Source: Bacillus sp. V3B
Lineage (GTDB): Bacteria > Bacillota > Bacilli > Bacillales > Cytobacillaceae
Assembly: GCF_024494465.1 (NCBI RefSeq)
Contig: NZ_JAETXM010000033.1
Location: 1 to 34,249 of the forward strand
Direction of reading: 5' to 3'
DNA: 34,249 nt
The notes under the pieces were generated by a model, which did not search any database, had not been told where the DNA came from, and saw only the letters and a list, made by a program, of their open reading frames with translations. Made by a program: the position numbers and the translations under genes. Below, piece after piece: positions 23,869 to 31,378 of this stretch. The stretch's first letter is position 1. The number at the start of each line of letters is the position of its first letter.

Positions 23869-24411
23869 TTATTCAATAATTTCAGTATGGAAGCAAAGTT
23901 TCATATGGTTTACCATTGTTTCTCCAAGGTCCGTAAATGTTGCTACACCTCGTTTATGAATGGCTGTTTTGAACCCTTCTGCATCTGCTCCTGCAACTGT
24001 TAAAAAGTCACAAATATCCGTACATACCCCAACAGTATGAACTTTTTCTACTCCTAAACTTCTTAAAGCTTCAGCCAAATCTGTTTTAAAAAATGCATTA
24101 TAGTTTGTTTTAGGCGTATAAATTACATTTTCATGATCTTTATTATGTTGAAACCAATCGTATAAATCTCCGTACAATTGTTGTCCTTCAGTACCTACAA
24201 TATTATGTGGTGTCCATAATTCAAAGTGTGGGTCATTAGGTTGGTGTGCATCCATTGTTACTACAACTACATTTCCCTCTGCTAAAAATCTTGTTGCCAA
24301 ATTCTTAATATAGGGCACTATTTCTTGTGCAGGCTTACCAGCAGTTAATGTTCCATTATCAGCTACAAAATCATTACTCATATCAACAATTAATAAAGCT
24401 TCTGTTGCCAT
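23869..24411 (-). CDS. pncA: Nicotinamidase (isochorismatase-fold cysteine hydrolase)
   Basis: The enzyme hydrolyses nicotinamide to nicotinate and ammonia in NAD salvage. The 180-residue protein has the triad Asp10 (LLIVDMSNDFV), Lys101 (YTPKTNYNAF) and Cys134 (VGVCTDICDFLTV). Metal-site residues lie in MDAHQPNDPHFELWTPH (Asp54, His56 and a later His). This arrangement is specific to PncA rather than to general isochorismatases. The ATG at 24411 starts the usual family N-terminus, with GGGAG about 11 nt upstream; the longest frame adds eight residues. It lies 94 bp after pncB in the same direction, the next step of the pathway, so both are probably one operon. Confidence 0.9.
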   Translation of the reverse strand: MATEALLIVDMSNDFVADNGTLTAGKPAQEIVPYIKNLATRFLAEGNVVVVTMDAHQPNDPHFELWTPHNIVGTEGQQLYGDLYDWFQHNKDHENVIYTPKTNYNAFFKTDLAEALRSLGVEKVHTVGVCTDICDFLTVAGADAEGFKTAIHKRGVATFTDLGETMVNHMKLCFHTEIIE

Positions 24412-24505
24412 CGTAATCCGACTCCCATCATTCATTATTTTGAATTTACTATCTCTCTATACTTTTTATTCATTCAGATACATTTAATAATGATAGTTTG
24501 GTAGT

Positions 24506-25969
24506 TTATAAGGGTACAGATTCTCGGTTGTGTGTTTTTACTTCCTCTATGTTTTTCATTTTGTTGTCCCAACAAGCTTGACTTAAATTTACAGGATATT
24601 CGGCTGGATTTAATGAACGTTTGTATTCTTCCCATAAAAGTTTTAGTTGTTGTTGCGCATAGGATTGAATTTCTTGGACCGAGGGACTTCTATACACAAG
24701 TGTGCCATGGTCGAAAATATCTTCGTGCAAATCTATGGCCGTAAAATTGGTGACGAATTTTCCAATGTACGTATGCACTGGATGAAACATATGAAGTTTG
24801 GCTTCTTTTTCTGGTTGTTCGTTGGCTAAAGCGATATAATCTCCTTCTGATTTTTTCGTATGATTGTTGATAATGCGGTATACCTTTTTTAACCCTGGTG
24901 TCGTGACTTTTTCAGGACTCGCAGAAATTTTGATCGTATCGGTCATCTGTCCATTTTCGCCCTCAATGGAGACCAGTTTGTACACAGCTCCTAAAGCCGG
25001 TTGATCAAAGGCGGTTATAGCTTTAGTACCAACTCCCCATGCATCGATTTTCGCTCCTTGTGCGTTTAAATTCATAATGGTATATTCATCAAGATCATTC
25101 GAAGCATAAATTTTAGTGTCAATAAATCCTGCTTGATCTAATAATTTCCTTGCCTCTTTGGAAAGGTAAGCCAAATCTCCACTATCTAACCGAATACCTA
25201 CAAAATTTATGTTGTTGCCCAGTTCTTTGGCGACTTTGATTGCCGTAGGAACACCTGATTTTAGAGTGTCATAGGTATCCACTAAGAAGACACAACTTTT
25301 GTGACGTTTTGCGTACTTATGGAAAGCGATGTATTCATCTCGATACGCTTGAACAAAGGAATGAGCATGTGTTCCTGAAACAGGAAGACCAAATAGTTTT
25401 CCTGCTCGAACATTGCTTGTGCCAGAGAACCCACCAATATAAGCAGCTCTTGTACCCCATAATGCGGCATCGAATTCATGTGCGCGTCTTGTACCAAACT
25501 CCGAGACGGGTTGGTCACCCACGACTTGTTTGATTCGAGAAGCTTTGGTTGCGATGAGTGTTTGATAGTTCACGATATTTAACAAGGCTGTCTCGATGAG
25601 TTGCGCTTCGATTAATGGTGCTTCGATACGAAGAATGGGTTCGTTGCCAAATACAACTTCCCCTTCTTTCATGGCACGAACATTTCCTGTAAAACGTACA
25701 GTTCGCAAAAAGTCAATATAATCTTCTTGATAGCCAAGTTCCTCCAAATAGTCCAAATCGCTTTCGGAAAAATGAAATGTTTGTAGATAGTCTATAATTC
25801 TTTCTAATCCAGCAAAGATCGCATAACCGTTTCCAAATGGCAATTTTCGAAAATACAATTCGAATATAGCCTTTTTGGTATGAATATTGTCTTCCCAATA
25901 GGATTCTGCCATATTGATTTGGTACAGGTCCGTGTGTAGGGCGAAGCTATCATCCATATACTTGTTCAT
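24506..25969 (-). CDS. pncB: Nicotinate phosphoribosyltransferase
   Basis: This 487-residue enzyme makes nicotinate mononucleotide from nicotinate and phosphoribosyl pyrophosphate with ATP, the entry step of the Preiss-Handler route to NAD. Marks are FALHTDLYQINMAESYW at the N-terminus, GTRRAHEFDAALW, GTSNVRAG and GTHAHSFVQAY (active-site region), and VGIRLDSGDLAYLSKEAR. Length is normal for the Bacillus form. GGGGAGTGTA before the ATG supports the start. PncA follows 94 bp downstream and an HD hydrolase and two sirtuins lie upstream, so NAD made here can feed NAD-consuming neighbours. No NiaR-like operator was recognised in 25970-26271. Confidence 0.95.
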   Translation of the reverse strand: MNKYMDDSFALHTDLYQINMAESYWEDNIHTKKAIFELYFRKLPFGNGYAIFAGLERIIDYLQTFHFSESDLDYLEELGYQEDYIDFLRTVRFTGNVRAMKEGEVVFGNEPILRIEAPLIEAQLIETALLNIVNYQTLIATKASRIKQVVGDQPVSEFGTRRAHEFDAALWGTRAAYIGGFSGTSNVRAGKLFGLPVSGTHAHSFVQAYRDEYIAFHKYAKRHKSCVFLVDTYDTLKSGVPTAIKVAKELGNNINFVGIRLDSGDLAYLSKEARKLLDQAGFIDTKIYASNDLDEYTIMNLNAQGAKIDAWGVGTKAITAFDQPALGAVYKLVSIEGENGQMTDTIKISASPEKVTTPGLKKVYRIINNHTKKSEGDYIALANEQPEKEAKLHMFHPVHTYIGKFVTNFTAIDLHEDIFDHGTLVYRSPSVQEIQSYAQQQLKLLWEEYKRSLNPAEYPVNLSQACWDNKMKNIEEVKTHNRESVPL

Positions 25970-26271
25970 TACACTCCCCGCCTTCCTATCAATTTATCTA
26001 TCATTTCGATATTTCTATAAACAGCGAAATATTGAATAAAAGGCTTTAAATATGTTGGTTTCACCCACTGTTTTATATCCTTTTATCTCCATATTAAATT
26101 TAGAAGCAATCCTAAGAAAATTAGACAAAATCATGGTTTTTATATGCCTAACATTCTCATAACATTTCACTTTCCAGATGCACTCGTTGATACGGCGAAC
26201 AGCAGTACCGTACCAACAGCTGTGTTTCTCAAAATGTGGAAACGTACAGTAGATTCTTCTCCTCTATATTT
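25970..26271. other. Spacer between HD hydrolase gene and pncB
   Basis: This roughly 300-bp stretch probably holds the pncB promoter. One minus-strand frame from about 26250 to 26010 stays open for about 75 codons (containing YGTAVRRINECIWKVKCYEN) but has no good start or recognisable domain. No hairpin or operator is convincing. Confidence 0.35.
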
Positions 26272-26841
26272 TCACGAATTAATTGCACGACTTTTCTGCA
26301 AGAGATCTTTTGCAAAGCCAACAAGTCCATGTGCTTCTTCGGTCCGAAGAAAATTTTCATCTAAAGCGTTAGGACCCAAACGGAAGCGATCCAGTGCGTC
26401 GGCATCCTTGAAAATCTGATACAGTAGCACGCCCCGTTCACTAATCGCAGGCGACTTTGCAATTTCTGCCAAACCAAGCGAATCATCCTGGTCATGATAA
26501 TAGGTGATGTAGTAGGTATGGGCATCAAAGTGTAAATCCTGCTCACGGCAATAATCTTTGTAATACTCTGCCGCACGGCCACCATGCCCCTTATCAATCC
26601 CATCATCAAGGCGGCGGGAATCATGGAATATAGCCGCCATCCCCAGTGCATCTAACTCTTCATCACTTAGACCTTTTTGATGTCCCATAAGGAGTGCCAG
26701 CAACAGAACGCGAGCAGAGTGAGCTTTCGTATGCCATTCACTATCCGGAAGCCAAAACTCTATTTTTTCTTCCATGAATTTATACCATCGTTCGTAGGGC
26801 TTTTTTATTGGTTGACAGACAGGATCATTCAGAATACTCAC
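26272..26841 (-). CDS. HD-domain phosphohydrolase
   Basis: The 189-residue protein has an HD fold: His41 (KAHSARVLLLALLMG), the His73-Asp74 pair (AAIFHDSRRLDDG), the GHGGRAAEYY segment with His86 and a later aspartate in FKDADALDRFRLG. Such proteins are metal-dependent hydrolases of nucleotides or other phosphate esters. The substrate is unknown; the NAD-related neighbourhood makes a pyridine- or ADP-ribose-type compound a guess only. The GTG at 26841 is preferred, since AAAGGTG stands six bases upstream and the longer frame would start inside it. It lies about 50 bp after the first sirtuin gene in the same direction and probably shares its transcript. Confidence 0.82.
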   Translation of the reverse strand: MSILNDPVCQPIKKPYERWYKFMEEKIEFWLPDSEWHTKAHSARVLLLALLMGHQKGLSDEELDALGMAAIFHDSRRLDDGIDKGHGGRAAEYYKDYCREQDLHFDAHTYYITYYHDQDDSLGLAEIAKSPAISERGVLLYQIFKDADALDRFRLGPNALDENFLRTEEAHGLVGFAKDLLQKSRAINS

Positions 26842-26890
26842 TAGAAACACCTTTCAATTCCTCCCCTGTTTTCTTATTAGCTGAATCAGC

Positions 26891-27736
26891 TTATTTCATC
26901 CGCACTAGTTGATCTAACGCTTCCGCAATATCACCGTCGATACCAATGGATTTTGAAGCAATTACATCTGGAATAAAAAGCTCGGATCCTTTATTAAAAG
27001 TAATATAGGTTGCATTTTCCTCTAAGCTAGTTAAATTCATAAATGGGGCTTTAATCAATTGGTTTCTTGCACCTACGCCTAATTCCAGCAGGACTAATTT
27101 TCTACCATGAGCATTATCGATAAAATCCTGATAAGCCTGATAGCTTGTTTGCCAAGACTGGCCTCTTAGAAAATTCCGATCGACTTCGACATAGACTTGC
27201 ATTGGGCCGCCACACTCTGGACACTTAGGAATAAGATCCAGAGGGACTTTTCCATTCTCTTGGTGTTGGGCCATTTTACTCAATATTTCGTCACCTTGAT
27301 AAATTCGATTATGGCAACCATTAGAACATTGCAAATACCGACTATTGCCCTCTATTTCGAAAAGGCGTTCCTTTTGAAATCCTGCCAGTGTAAAATGAGA
27401 ATCTGTATTAGAGGTAACCACAAAATAATTTTTATCCTTCACCAGTTCATAAAGGTTCTTCATAACAGGACTAGCTTCCTTGTTGTTTAAAAAGTAGGCG
27501 TACATACGGCTGAAAAATGCCCACTTTTCTTCCTCGGAAGGATATGGATAAAAAGATCCCTGTAGGATACTATGAAAACCATACTTTTTACGAAAATCAC
27601 CAAAATGTTCCAGAAAGGACGAATCCTCTGCAAAAATATTATAACCTTCCGAAATGGCGAGGCCGTTACTTGCGCCGATTACAATGCTGTCAGCCTCCTT
27701 GATTTTGCTCAAAACTTCTTGATACATCCCTTCCAT
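26891..27736 (-). CDS. Sir2-like protein A, lacking the catalytic histidine
   Basis: This is a 281-residue sirtuin-fold protein. The NAD-binding region GASNGLAISEGYNIF (21-35) replaces the usual GAGxS motif. N110 and D112 (TSNTDSH) match the conserved QNxD pair. The catalytic His of the canonical HG motif is Glu129 here (FEIEGNSRYLQC). Zinc-knuckle cysteines are C137, C141, C172 and C175. The arginine that follows the knuckle in SirTM proteins is a valine by my alignment. It is therefore unlikely to be a normal deacetylase; it may bind NAD, ADP-ribosylate, or be a partner of the second copy. GGAGG lies five bases before the ATG at 27736. It is 78 bp after Sir2-like protein B in the same direction. 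Confidence 0.8.
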   Translation of the reverse strand: MEGMYQEVLSKIKEADSIVIGASNGLAISEGYNIFAEDSSFLEHFGDFRKKYGFHSILQGSFYPYPSEEEKWAFFSRMYAYFLNNKEASPVMKNLYELVKDKNYFVVTSNTDSHFTLAGFQKERLFEIEGNSRYLQCSNGCHNRIYQGDEILSKMAQHQENGKVPLDLIPKCPECGGPMQVYVEVDRNFLRGQSWQTSYQAYQDFIDNAHGRKLVLLELGVGARNQLIKAPFMNLTSLEENATYITFNKGSELFIPDVIASKSIGIDGDIAEALDQLVRMK

Positions 27737-27813
27737 ATGATCCTCCATTTTTATAAAATTTTGATTATGAATTAGTATATTCCTTACATATGCGAAGCCG
27801 GATCGCTCAGTAC

Positions 27814-28689
27814 TTATCCAATATCCGCATGTCTTTTTGCTTTCTCGTTCACAGCATCTTGTAATACCACGGCAATATCTTCATGAATGGCGAGTCCCTT
27901 ATCCTTCAGTTCCCTTGGCAACAATGCATCCTTTGGATTGATGGTAATGTAGTATGCATCCGGCCAACTGTAAGTCATGTTCCAGAAGGGTTCTTTGATG
28001 AACATCGGTGTCATTGTGCCAACACCTAATTCCAGAAAGAGAACCTTTTTATCTTTGCTTTTTATAAGAAACTCATTGTATTTTCTTAATTCATTTCTGT
28101 AAGAGCTACCTTCCAGAAATATATAAGAGCGCACCCATGGTTCCATTTCCTGCCCGCACTTTGGACATAATGGAATTAACTCTGTTGGAATTCTCGTTCC
28201 ATCTATGTTTGCATACATGTTCTCAACTTGCTCTTTATTAAAATAAACCTGATCATGGCAACGGGAGCCGCATTGAAGATAACGTAAATCCCCTTGAATT
28301 GGGGAAACTTTTTCTTCAGGGAAAGTCTTGGAAAACTGTGAGTCTTGATTCGTTGTAACAATGAAATAGTTTTTGCCTTGAAGTAGTTGCAATAAATCAA
28401 GGTAAGGGCGACCGGCTTCGGCATCATATATAAATTTGATTTCAGTTGCAAGATAAGCCCACCGTTCTTCTCTTGTAGAAAAACGGTAATAAAAGCCCTC
28501 AAAAAGGTTTTTAATACCATATTTATCTGCAAATTTTCCAAAATGCTTCAGAAAATTTTCATCAGTATGATAAAAACTGTGTCCGATAGCCTCAGACATC
28601 CCAGCAGCGCCACCAACCACAATCGCCTCAGCTTCTTGTATTTTCTGAAGTAATGTATCTATGTTGTCTTGATATTGTTTTGTTAACAT
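27814..28689 (-). CDS. SirTM-like sirtuin B, putative ADP-ribosyltransferase
   Basis: The 291-residue sirtuin-fold protein is 40 % or more similar to its neighbour by eye. The NAD loop is GGAAGMSEAIGHSFY (26-40). N114 and D116 (TTNQDSQ), Gln132 (PIQGDLRYLQC) in place of the catalytic His, and Arg187 (PWVRSYIFLEG) follow the same spacing as Asn118, Asp120, Gln137 and Arg192, the active-site residues I recall for Staphylococcus aureus SirTM. That enzyme ADP-ribosylates a lipoylated carrier rather than deacetylating. Zinc cysteines are C140, C144, C175 and C178. GGAGGACAAATAAGT precedes the ATG. It is the first gene of the leftward transcript, divergent from an HxlR regulator. The usual SirTM partners (macrodomain protein, GcvH-L, LplA2) are absent from this window. 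Confidence 0.83.
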   Translation of the reverse strand: MLTKQYQDNIDTLLQKIQEAEAIVVGGAAGMSEAIGHSFYHTDENFLKHFGKFADKYGIKNLFEGFYYRFSTREERWAYLATEIKFIYDAEAGRPYLDLLQLLQGKNYFIVTTNQDSQFSKTFPEEKVSPIQGDLRYLQCGSRCHDQVYFNKEQVENMYANIDGTRIPTELIPLCPKCGQEMEPWVRSYIFLEGSSYRNELRKYNEFLIKSKDKKVLFLELGVGTMTPMFIKEPFWNMTYSWPDAYYITINPKDALLPRELKDKGLAIHEDIAVVLQDAVNEKAKRHADIG

Positions 28690-28818
28690 ACTTATTTGTC
28701 CTCCTGATGATTTTTCTTGGTAGTTGAATAATTTTCACTTATATGATCTCTAATTGAATGGAGGGGCGTAATATACTTCTCTTTGTGTTTGAACACTTCT
28801 TTACTTGCTTGTGAATGT

Positions 28819-28872
28819 ATTATAAAGTAGATATATAATTTCAAACAAGTATGCACTTTTTTGACGCATACT
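28819..28872 (-). promoter_or_regulatory. Sirtuin-operon promoter and HxlR operator candidate
   Basis: On the minus strand TTGTTT (28843-28848) and TATAAT (28819-28824) are 18 bp apart, a plausible sigma-A promoter for the sirtuin genes. Immediately upstream, AGTATGC (28848-28854) and GCATACT (28866-28872) form an inverted repeat with an 11-bp centre touching the -35 box. It also lies about 19 bp before the HxlR start codon. It is well placed for a divergent HxlR-family dimer to control both directions. Confidence 0.55.
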
Positions 28873-28890
28873 ATCTTGGAGGATAGTGTT

Positions 28891-29235
28891 ATGATAAAAA
28901 AATCTAAAGATAATGTTTCTGATAGCCAAGAGCCTTTTTTTGGCTATACACTCTCCATTATCAGCGGTAAATGGAAACTGCTTATTATTTACCATTTATC
29001 AAAAAATGGTTCAGTGCGCTATAATGAACTTCAGCGTATGTTAGGAAAGATAACCTATAAAACTCTCAGTTCTACACTTAAGGAAATGCAGCATGATGGT
29101 TTAGTTCATCGTAAGGAATATCCACAAATTCCTCCAAAGGTCGAATATAGCCTAACTGAAAAAGGGCAATCTCTCTGGCCTATTATTCAGGAAATGTGTC
29201 AATGGGGAGAACATAATCAAGAAAAAGAGGAATAA
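28891..29235 (+). CDS. HxlR-family transcriptional regulator
   Basis: This is a 114-residue winged-helix regulator. HxlR marks are GYTLSIISGKWKLLIIYHL, VRYNELQRMLGKITYKTLS and the wing KEYPQIPPKVEYSLTEKGQSL. The N-terminal cysteine used by redox sensors such as HypR is absent (PFFGYTLS), so a thiol switch is unlikely; the only cysteine is near the C-terminus (EMCQWG). GGAGGATAGTGTT precedes the ATG at 28891, so the longer frame from 28861 is rejected. It is divergent from the sirtuin genes, across a shared palindrome, and is the likely regulator of that operon. The effector is unknown. Confidence 0.88.
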   Translation: MIKKSKDNVSDSQEPFFGYTLSIISGKWKLLIIYHLSKNGSVRYNELQRMLGKITYKTLSSTLKEMQHDGLVHRKEYPQIPPKVEYSLTEKGQSLWPIIQEMCQWGEHNQEKEE

Positions 29236-29338
29236 ACTCCGTCTTTAATAAAGCGGAGGCATCCACCGGGGTTTAACTTTATTCGACGGGGATTTGAACG
29301 CAATAAACAAGGGAGCCTGAAAATGTTACCCCTAAGTA

Positions 29339-29382
29339 AAAAAGGTATAACCTCTCACTATCCGAGAGAATTATACCTTTTT
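29339..29382. terminator. Strong terminator after the HxlR gene
   Basis: AAAAAGGTATAA (29339-29350) pairs with TTATACCTTTTT (29371-29382), with an inner CTCTC/GAGAG pair. It is between convergent genes (HxlR plus strand, Lrp minus strand) and can act both ways. A smaller hairpin CTCCG/CGGAG lies just after the HxlR stop codon. The rest of 29383-29527 shows nothing. Confidence 0.8.
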
Positions 29383-29527
29383 GCCGTTTCTATTCTTCTG
29401 TTTTTATCATCTTGTCTTATATTAAAGCTTTATGTTGGGTTTTCTATTTTAAGATTTTCTAAACCATATTAATTAATGAAAAATGTTTTTCTCTCTTCCG
29501 TTTATAATCTCATAGAAAAACAAACGT

Positions 29528-29977
29528 TTATTGTAATGTGCTAGTTAAAGGGTGTTGTTGTTTAATCTCTTGTATAGATAGATGTAAACTATAGTTTCCA
29601 TGATCGAGAAATTTATTAAGAAGTAGGTTCAATTGTTCTTGGGATGTAACTTTTATTTTTAAATGATAACAGCCTTCCCCGGATACTCGGTGAGTTTCCA
29701 CTACCTCTTTTCGATCATGGATAAAGCGTATAAAAGCATCATGGTCTGCTGTTTTCATATAAATAATGATAAACGCTGTAAAAGTTAATCCTAATTTCAT
29801 TTCATCTACAATGAGAGAGTATGCTTTAATAACGCCACTTTCCTCAAGCTTCCTAATACGATTCCCTACAGCTTGCCCTGTCATATGAATTTGTTCTCCT
29901 AAGTCCTTCCATTGAACACGCGAATTTTCGGATAGTAACCGAAGGATCTGAAAATCAATGTTATCGAGTTCCATCAT
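29528..29977 (-). CDS. Lrp/AsnC-family transcriptional regulator
   Basis: The 149-residue protein has an N-terminal helix-turn-helix (ELDNIDFQILRLLSENSR, then MTGQAVGNRIRKLEESGVI) and a C-terminal RAM domain (about 65-140, EVVETHRVSGEGCYHLKIKV) that binds amino acids and drives oligomerisation. AAAGGAATTT stands before tandem ATG codons at 29977 and 29974. It is divergent from an isochorismatase-fold hydrolase with 116 bp between, which it probably controls along with itself. B. subtilis carries several such Lrp paralogues; which one this corresponds to cannot be told. Confidence 0.88.
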   Translation of the reverse strand: MMELDNIDFQILRLLSENSRVQWKDLGEQIHMTGQAVGNRIRKLEESGVIKAYSLIVDEMKLGLTFTAFIIIYMKTADHDAFIRFIHDRKEVVETHRVSGEGCYHLKIKVTSQEQLNLLLNKFLDHGNYSLHLSIQEIKQQHPLTSTLQ

Positions 29978-29991
29978 AAATTCCTTTCACT

Positions 29992-30021
29992 ATGAAATGA
30001 TTTACTCTAAAAGTGTTTCAT
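29992..30021. promoter_or_regulatory. Possible Lrp operator in the divergent region
   Basis: ATGAAA (29992-29997) and TTTCAT (30016-30021) form an inverted repeat with an AT-rich centre in the Lrp-isochorismatase intergenic region, near the Lrp start. It is short and could be chance. Confidence 0.3.
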
Positions 30022-30093
30022 CAAAGTATCGATAGAAAATATAATATTATTTATCATTGTAGTGTAACAAAATTTTAAATGGGGTGAAAGAAA

Positions 30094-30660
30094 ATGAGCA
30101 CAGCTTTAATCATTGTCGATATTCAAAATGACTATTTTCCAAATGGAAAGATGGAACTAAGCAACCCTGAAAAAGCAGCCGCTAATGCTGCTAAAGTTCT
30201 TGACTGGTTTAGACAGAATAACAAAGATCATATTTTTCATGTCCAGCATATCGCAAGTGATCCAGGGTTAGGCTTCTTTCTCCCAAATACGGATGGAGCT
30301 AAACTAAATGAAGCTGTTCTACCATTAGAACACGAAAGCATTATCATAAAACATTTCCCTAACAGCTTTTTAAAGACTGAATTAGAAAGCAAATTAAAAG
30401 AAAAAAGAGTGACTAAACTAGTGATTGTAGGTATGATGACACATATGTGTATTGATGCCACAGTCAGAGCTGCAGTGGATCTAGGTTTTGAAACTACACT
30501 TATTGAAGATGCATGTGCGACAAGAGACTTATCTTATCAAGAAAGGAAAGTGCCAGCTGAACAGGTTCATTATGCGTTTGTCAGTGCACTTAACGGTATG
30601 TATGCCAATGTAATTTCGACCGAGGATTTCCTTCAACAAAAAGCTAACACAATCTTGTAG
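30094..30660 (+). CDS. Isochorismatase-family cysteine hydrolase
   Basis: The 188-residue enzyme has the family triad: Asp9 (LIIVDIQNDYF), a lysine in IIIKHFPNSF and the cysteine in GMMTHMCIDATVRAA, with a cis-peptide region before it. Unlike PncA at 23869 it lacks the DxH metal motif, so nicotinamidase activity is less likely. Family members cleave N-carbamoyl compounds, isochorismate or related amides. GGGGTGAAAGAAA precedes the ATG. It is divergent from an Lrp regulator and ends in a strong terminator, so it is a single-gene unit. The substrate is unknown. Confidence 0.88.
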   Translation: MSTALIIVDIQNDYFPNGKMELSNPEKAAANAAKVLDWFRQNNKDHIFHVQHIASDPGLGFFLPNTDGAKLNEAVLPLEHESIIIKHFPNSFLKTELESKLKEKRVTKLVIVGMMTHMCIDATVRAAVDLGFETTLIEDACATRDLSYQERKVPAEQVHYAFVSALNGMYANVISTEDFLQQKANTIL

Positions 30661-30681
30661 AACCAATAATTAAATATAAGT

Positions 30682-30713
30682 GGGAGTTTGTTTAAAAACA
30701 AGCTCCCTTTTTT
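30682..30713 (+). terminator. Rho-independent terminator
   Basis: GGGAGTTTGTT and AACAAGCTCCC form a GC-capped stem (one G-U pair) followed by six T residues (30708-30713), shortly after the hydrolase stop codon. Confidence 0.88.
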
Positions 30714-30793
30714 ACTGATGTTAGACTTGGAAAAAACCTGGTTTTAGTAACCGTCGCAGATATCAAGAAAAATGCGTTTCAGAGGAGGATTTA

Positions 30794-31378
30794 TCAACCT
30801 TTCCTTGATACGAATGGATTTCCAGTTATCCAAAACCGCCAAGGATAATCCTTTGCCTCACCTGTATTTTCAATGCCAATCCGCGGTCCTTTTGAAATAG
30901 CTTCTGGAATCTTTCCAGAGGTAATATATAAAGGATGTTTTGTAAAGGGATGCCCGTAATCATCCATTTTGATACTGAGTGCTTTGGTCAATTTTCCAGG
31001 CCCATTGGTTAAATCCCCCAAATTATCCATCCTGCGACGTTCACGCATTAAGTCAATCCCTTCAACCGGTTCAATAGCCCGAATTAAAATACCCTCAGGT
31101 TGTTCGACTGGCCCGCTTACGACATTGACAAGCGTGTGTGTATGCGTTACAAAGGTATAAACATAGTCCGCTTCTCCAAACATAATTTCCGTTCTTTTGG
31201 TGCGGCGATTTCCAAAACTGTGCGAAGCCCGGTCACCTGGCCCGATATAGGCTTCTGTTTCCACTATATATCCAGATGCAGTGCCTTCTTTTGTTTCTTT
31301 TACTAGAAGACACCCAAGTAAATTTTTGGCCAATTCAAGCGTTGGCTGTTGGAAAAAATCGATTGATAATGATTCCAA
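30794..31378 (-). CDS. 3-methyladenine DNA glycosylase (AAG/MPG family)
   Basis: The 194-residue base-excision repair enzyme removes alkylated and deaminated purines. Family marks are LLGCLLVKE, the catalytic ETEAYIGPGDRASHSFG (Glu43 region), VYTFVTHTHTLVNVVSG, RAIEPVEG and NGPGKLTKALSI, with the C-terminal GPRIGIE and PWRFWI segments. Length is normal for the Bacillus YxlJ-type enzyme. GGGAGTGAATTA lies before the ATG. It is a single gene; no adaptive-response partner (ada/alkA) is near. Confidence 0.93.
   Translation of the reverse strand: MESLSIDFFQQPTLELAKNLLGCLLVKETKEGTASGYIVETEAYIGPGDRASHSFGNRRTKRTEIMFGEADYVYTFVTHTHTLVNVVSGPVEQPEGILIRAIEPVEGIDLMRERRRMDNLGDLTNGPGKLTKALSIKMDDYGHPFTKHPLYITSGKIPEAISKGPRIGIENTGEAKDYPWRFWITGNPFVSRKG

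Noticed and set aside
26144-26419. 91-codon plus-strand ORF
   Set aside because: Mostly antisense to the conserved HD-domain gene, with no ribosome site.
27392-27410. His114 of sirtuin A (TSNTDSHF) as the catalytic histidine
   Set aside because: In sirtuins the catalytic His lies in the later HG motif before the zinc cysteines. That position is Glu129 here, and the spacing N-D-S-H does not fit the QNIDxLH histidine either.
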